Positions 6,494 through 9,113 of a stretch of DNA of 9,113 nucleotides are shown here, piece after piece. The position numbers were made by a program, and so were the translations under genes. Numbering within the stretch: position 1 is the stretch's first letter; every line of letters starts with the position of its first letter. The stretch comes from Chloroflexota bacterium. GTDB taxonomy: Bacteria; Chloroflexota; Anaerolineae; Promineifilales; Promineifilaceae. The stretch spans positions 1-9,113 of the forward strand of contig QQUD01000666.1 of assembly GCA_008501785.1 (NCBI GenBank), written 5' to 3'. The notes beneath the pieces were generated by a model, which saw only the letters and a list, made by a program, of their open reading frames with translations, searched no databases and was not told where the DNA came from.

Positions 6494-7074
6494 GTGATCG
6501 ACGCGATACCCAGTGGCCAAGGTTTGAGGTGTTTTTGCAGGAGAAAAACGGCCGTTCCCACAAAAGCGTCGGCTCCGTTCATGCACCTGATGCAGAAATG
6601 GCGATGCTCAATGCACGCGACCTGTTTGGCCGACGTCCTGATGTCATCAACCTGTGGGTCGCCGCAGCCGATCATATCCTGGCAAAAACAGCGGAGGAGC
6701 TTGCGCAACCCATGAATTGGCAGCAAGAAATTGTTGAAGAAGAAGTTGTGGCCAAATATTTAATCTTTCAAAAACAATCACAGCGACGGGCAATGACCTT
6801 TGTTATGCATACAGGGGAAGTGATGGCCCAAAATGCTGAACATGCGTTGCAAAAAGCAATTGAAGCTTTTCACGATCCAGCAAAACCAACTTTTGTCTGG
6901 TGGGTTTGCCCCGAGTCAGCCATCACACGTAGCGAACCAGAAGACATTGAGAGTTTATTTTCACCTGCGCTGGAAAAGCATTACAAACACCCTTATGACT
7001 ACAAAACATTCTCGAAGATGCGCAAGGTGCGCAAAACTAAATCTGAGAAAACGAGTGTGACCAGCGATGAATGA
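6490..7074 (+). CDS. paaB: 1,2-phenylacetyl-CoA epoxidase subunit PaaB, tandem two-domain form
   Basis: PaaB is the small bridging subunit of the epoxidase and in the family is about 95 residues. Here it is 194 residues and contains two PaaB-like domains. Domain 1 (about 9-72) starts [20 protein letters not shown] and contains [19 protein letters not shown] and [11 protein letters not shown]. Domain 2 (about 87-178) contains [35 protein letters not shown] and [11 protein letters not shown], and alone keeps the classic C-terminal tail ([15 protein letters not shown]). They are joined by an acidic linker. The single open frame, overlaps with both neighbours (ATGA with paaA, 8 nt with paaC) and ordered motifs argue for a true duplication, not a sequencing error. 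It may form a built-in PaaB dimer. Confidence 0.88.
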   Translation: MSDRRDTQWPRFEVFLQEKNGRSHKSVGSVHAPDAEMAMLNARDLFGRRPDVINLWVAAADHILAKTAEELAQPMNWQQEIVEEEVVAKYLIFQKQSQRRAMTFVMHTGEVMAQNAEHALQKAIEAFHDPAKPTFVWWVCPESAITRSEPEDIESLFSPALEKHYKHPYDYKTFSKMRKVRKTKSEKTSVTSDE

Positions 7075-7822
7075 AATAACTAGACAAGCATTAGCTGACA
7101 AATTGCTGGCAATGGCGGATGATGAATTGATTTTAGGGCATCGCGTTTCAGAATGGACCGGTCATGCTCCGATTTTAGAGGAAGATATTGCATTCGCTAA
7201 TATTGCTCAGGACGAGATTGGTCATGCGGTAATTTGGTTGCAGATACGAGAAGCACTGACAAATGAAGCAGCCGATCCGCTCGTGTTTTTTCGAGAAGCA
7301 AATGACTATCGCAATACGCAATTCGTAGAACTGCCGAAAGGGGATTGGGCGTTCAGTATGCTGCGACAATATCTGTTTGATGCCTGGGAAACGATTATGC
7401 TTAAACGACTGCAAACCAGCGCTTACCAGCCCATTGCCGAAGCAGCAACCAAAATGCGTAATGAGGAACTGTATCATTTTCGCCACACAACAGCGTGGAT
7501 GAAGCGTTTGGGGTTGGGAACGGTGGAGAGTAACGGCCGTTTACAACACGCCCTCGATGATTTGTGGCCCTTTGTGCATCAATTATTTGTCCATCTCCCA
7601 AATGAAACCACATTAATAGAAGCACGGATTGTGCCAGATCAAATGACCGTTTATCATCAATGGCAAGAAATCGTCTATCCTTTTTTGCAAGAAGTTGGTT
7701 TAAAACGGCCGCCAGATAAAACACCACCCACAACCCAACGCAATGACCATACACATCACCTCGAATTACTCTTGAGCGAAATGCAAGAAGTTGCCCGACT
7801 CGACCCGCAAGCGGAATGGTAA
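7067..7822 (+). CDS. paaC: 1,2-phenylacetyl-CoA epoxidase subunit PaaC
   Basis: PaaC is the ferritin-like partner of PaaA in the epoxidase. It has 251 residues, normal length. HRVSEWTGHAPILEEDIAFAN (25-45) is the family hallmark. The second helix has DE50-IG-H53 and the fourth has NEE134-LY-H137, with further acids at E20/E29 and E108, so a complete set of candidate diiron ligands is present. From memory, E. coli PaaC reads DLLGQ at the first ExxH site and is regarded as structural. The start at 7067 overlaps paaB by 8 nt; translation is probably coupled. AACGGCCGTT at 7532 encodes Asn-Gly-Arg. Confidence 0.94.
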   Translation: MNEITRQALADKLLAMADDELILGHRVSEWTGHAPILEEDIAFANIAQDEIGHAVIWLQIREALTNEAADPLVFFREANDYRNTQFVELPKGDWAFSMLRQYLFDAWETIMLKRLQTSAYQPIAEAATKMRNEELYHFRHTTAWMKRLGLGTVESNGRLQHALDDLWPFVHQLFVHLPNETTLIEARIVPDQMTVYHQWQEIVYPFLQEVGLKRPPDKTPPTTQRNDHTHHLELLLSEMQEVARLDPQAEW

Positions 7823-7831
7823 AAACAGTTA

Positions 7832-7886
7832 GGAGTGGAGACTTTAGCCGGAACGGTTTTATAGACCCGGCTAAAGCCTCCACTCC
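7832..7886. repeat. Palindromic intergenic element A, copy 2
   Basis: The 20-nt left arm GGAGTGGAGACTTTAGCCGG pairs with CCGGCTAAAGCCTCCACTCC (7867-7886) at 19 of 20 positions around a 15-nt loop. It fills most of the 84-bp gap between paaC and paaD, ending 20 bp before the paaD start. It shares arms and loop start with copy 1 (2034-2080). In the mRNA it would be a very stable hairpin able to stabilise paaABC or dampen paaD. It has no following T-run. Confidence 0.9.
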
Positions 7887-7906
7887 GAAGTGAAATCGAG
7901 TTTTTA

Positions 7907-8395
7907 ATGAATCAAGAAAAATCCATCCAAGAAATTTGGAATGCCCTTAACGAGGTGCCAGACCCAGAAATACCAGTCATTTCTTTAGTAGAGATGGGAA
8001 TTGTGCGTCAGGTACGCTTGTTAGCAGACGGGGTGGAAGTAACCATAACACCAACCTTTTCCGGCTGTCCGGCACTCAAAGTGATGGAAGAGGAGATTGC
8101 AGCAAAATTACGTGACATTGGATGTGAGCAAGTCACCGTGAAAACGACGCTTTCCCCGCCTTGGACCAGCGATTGGATCACTGATGCGGCCCGAGACAAA
8201 TTAAAGGCGTTTGGATTAGCACCACCCACAAAACATGGCGGCGATATTCAAATCACATTCTTTGAACCCGTTGCCTGCCCTTATTGTGATTCAGACAATA
8301 CCACCATCAAAAACAGCTTTGGTTCAACGCTTTGCCGTGCCATTCATTACTGCAACAATTGCCAACAGCCATTTGAACAATTCAAACCATTATGA
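7907..8395 (+). CDS. paaD: PaaD-like iron-sulfur/diiron maturation factor of the phenylacetyl-CoA epoxidase
   Basis: This is a MIP18/DUF59-domain protein of 162 residues that in the family supports assembly of the epoxidase, probably by iron-sulfur cluster handling. The N-terminal half has the MIP18 signature VPDPEIPVISLVEMG (17-31) and the conserved Cys54 in FSGCPAL. The C-terminal third carries a zinc-ribbon-like CPYC (124-127) and CNNC (149-152), plus Cys143 in FGSTLCRA, the arrangement typical of PaaD and not of general SufT/MIP18 proteins. It lacks a strong ribosome-binding site (only GAG a few bases upstream) and lies behind element A, so its expression may be lower than that of paaABC. 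paaE does not follow. Confidence 0.93.
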   Translation: MNQEKSIQEIWNALNEVPDPEIPVISLVEMGIVRQVRLLADGVEVTITPTFSGCPALKVMEEEIAAKLRDIGCEQVTVKTTLSPPWTSDWITDAARDKLKAFGLAPPTKHGGDIQITFFEPVACPYCDSDNTTIKNSFGSTLCRAIHYCNNCQQPFEQFKPL

Positions 8396-8399
8396 GTAA

Positions 8400-8480
8400 A
8401 TGAGACACAGATATAACGGATGACACAGATTTTAAGCTATGCAAAAACAATCCATGTCATCCTTCCATTCCGTGTCACAT
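8400..8480. repeat. Imperfect palindromic intergenic element B
   Basis: The left arm (8400-8431, containing GACACAGATATAACGGATGA) is the approximate reverse complement of the right arm (8448-8480, containing TGTCATCCTTCCATTCCGTG), with a loop of about 16 nt. Roughly three quarters of the arm positions pair. It occupies nearly the whole gap between paaD and the EthD gene. The GATGACACAGATT-type words recall a common class of dispersed intergenic repeats. GTGTCACACGAATCC at 5308-5322 may be a remnant of the same family. Confidence 0.65.
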
Positions 8481-8494
8481 TTTTAGGAGAAATC

Positions 8495-8785
8495 ATGAAA
8501 CTGATTGCGCTTTACAAACAACCTGAAAACATAGATGCTTTTGAGAAACGATATTTTGATGAGCATGTGCCTTTGGTGGAAAAAATTCCGGGTTTGAAAA
8601 GCACAACGATGACCCGATTTAAGAAAACGCTGTCCGGTGATGGGTTTTATATGATGGCAGAAATGGATTTTGGCGATCGAGATACGTTCAATGCTGCGAT
8701 GAATAGCCCTGAAATGGCAGCCACTGGCAAAGACATTAACGCGTTTGCTGGACATTTGATGACATTGATGATTGGTACATCGTAA
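8495..8785 (+). CDS. EthD-family protein
   Basis: This small soluble protein of 96 residues is a dimeric alpha/beta-barrel type (EthD, PF07110-like). MKLIALYKQPENIDAFEKRY, then DEHVPLVEKIPGLKSTTMTR, then GFYMMAEMDFGDRDTFNAAM and SPEMAATGKDINAF follow the family pattern. The chosen start at 8495 has AGGAGA (8485-8490) just upstream; an earlier in-frame ATG (8420) lies inside the palindromic element and would add 25 meaningless residues. Family members occur in ring- and ether-degradation loci, usually with unclear roles. Its place after paaD suggests an accessory role in aromatic catabolism, but that is inference. A weak hairpin with a T4 run (GATATG/CATATC, 8791-8825) follows. Confidence 0.88.
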   Translation: MKLIALYKQPENIDAFEKRYFDEHVPLVEKIPGLKSTTMTRFKKTLSGDGFYMMAEMDFGDRDTFNAAMNSPEMAATGKDINAFAGHLMTLMIGTS

Positions 8786-8853
8786 CGTAGGATATGCTTT
8801 TCATCACCTGCCAATCATATCTTTTGTCAATATGGCACTGTTGGAAAAAAGAT

Positions 8854-8859
8854 TATAGT
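8854..8859 (+). promoter_or_regulatory. Possible -10 box of a leaderless transcript
   Basis: TATAGT ends 6 nt before the ATG at 8866, so transcription would begin at or next to the start codon. No ribosome-binding site is visible before that ATG, which fits a leaderless mRNA. There is no good -35 box at 17 bp, so this is tentative. Confidence 0.35.
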
Positions 8860-8865
8860 GACCCT

Positions 8866-9113
8866 ATGTCCACGCAAGCCCAATCTTTATCTTTAAATCA
8901 ATCACAGCGGAACTGTTTATTGCAGATTGCACGCGCTGCACTAACGGCGCATTTTCAGGAACGGCCGTTTACCCCACCCCCACCTGTAGACCCCGACCTA
9001 TGGCAACAAGTTGGCATTTTTGTCACACTTTGGCTGCAAGATGGGCGGGACCCGCCACCTCATTGGCCTCACGGACATTTACGGGGGTGCGTCGGTCACA
9101 TTCAATCTGACTT
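8866..9113 (+). CDS. AMMECR1-domain protein, N-terminal part (runs off the right edge)
   Basis: The frame is open from ATG at 8866 to the window edge, 82 residues. The order QIARAALTAHF (20-30), VGIFVTLWLQDG (49-60) and HLRGCVGHI (71-79) matches the start of AMMECR1 domains, whose hallmark is LRGC[IV]G. In bacteria and archaea these proteins are often encoded with Memo-like and radical-SAM proteins (the AmmeMemoRadiSam system); their molecular role is not settled. The neighbours that would test this lie to the right. AACGGCCGTT at 8960 is read as Arg-Pro, a third frame of the palindrome. Confidence 0.82.
   Translation, partial: MSTQAQSLSLNQSQRNCLLQIARAALTAHFQERPFTPPPPVDPDLWQQVGIFVTLWLQDGRDPPPHWPHGHLRGCVGHIQSD

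Larger units (their letters stand above)
495..8969. repeat. Dispersed over-represented palindrome AACGGCCGTT
   Basis: Perfect copies start at 495, 1326, 2298, 2634, 4896, 6547, 7532 and 8960. One-base variants start at 1511 (AACGGCCGTC) and 3749 (GACGGCCGTT), and AACGGCCG also occurs at 158 and 7704. All ten ACGGCCGT cores are inside genes. They are read as Thr-Ala-Val, as Asn-Gly-Arg or Asp-Gly-Arg, or as Arg-Pro, so the conservation is at the DNA level. The entry spans the first to last copy; the space between is not repeat. Confidence 0.9.

Noticed and set aside
6490..7074. Fusion of paaB with a neighbouring gene by sequencing error
   Set aside because: The two halves are similar to each other, the frame is continuous and both ends overlap properly with paaA and paaC.
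8420..8494. Longer N-terminus for the EthD protein from the ATG at 8420
   Set aside because: That ATG is within palindromic element B, and AGGAGA precedes the ATG at 8495.

Overview
The window looks like a chromosomal segment of a free-living bacterium of moderate GC content. My best guess is Chloroflexota (Anaerolineae/Ardenticatenia/Caldilineae-like). That guess rests on the style of the proteins, the many intergenic palindromic repeats and a strongly over-represented palindrome, AACGGCCGTT; it is an inference, not something the sequence proves.

Layout. Positions 1-2918, minus strand: a MacB/FtsX-type ABC exporter, with the ATPase (2118-2918) upstream of a large two-module permease (1997 running off the left edge). 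A palindromic intergenic element sits between them. Positions 3116-3451, plus strand: no gene, but a near-consensus promoter, about 300 nt of purine-rich sequence with four perfect 4-bp hairpins each capped by a GAAA loop, and an intrinsic terminator. I read this as a stand-alone structured non-coding RNA of no class I recognise. Positions 3471-4444, minus strand: hypoxanthine phosphoribosyltransferase (hpt), translationally coupled to a small PD-(D/E)XK-like protein that starts at TTG behind a good promoter. Positions 4599-4994, minus strand: a receiver-only (CheY-like) response regulator. Positions 4995-5554: a long AT-rich intergenic region.

Positions 5555-8395, plus strand: paaA-paaB-paaC-paaD, the oxygenase part and maturation factor of phenylacetyl-CoA 1,2-epoxidase. 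The first three genes overlap. A second copy of the palindromic element separates paaC from paaD. PaaB is a tandem two-domain protein, about twice the usual length, and PaaC keeps both ExxH motifs. The reductase gene paaE is not in the window. An EthD-family protein (8495-8785) follows behind a different palindromic element. The right edge holds the start of an AMMECR1-domain protein, possibly on a leaderless transcript.

The most interesting items are the putative RNA at 3152-3451, the DNA-level over-representation of AACGGCCGTT (8 perfect copies, all inside genes and in several reading frames), the double PaaB with a motif-complete PaaC, and the palindromic elements between co-directional genes.
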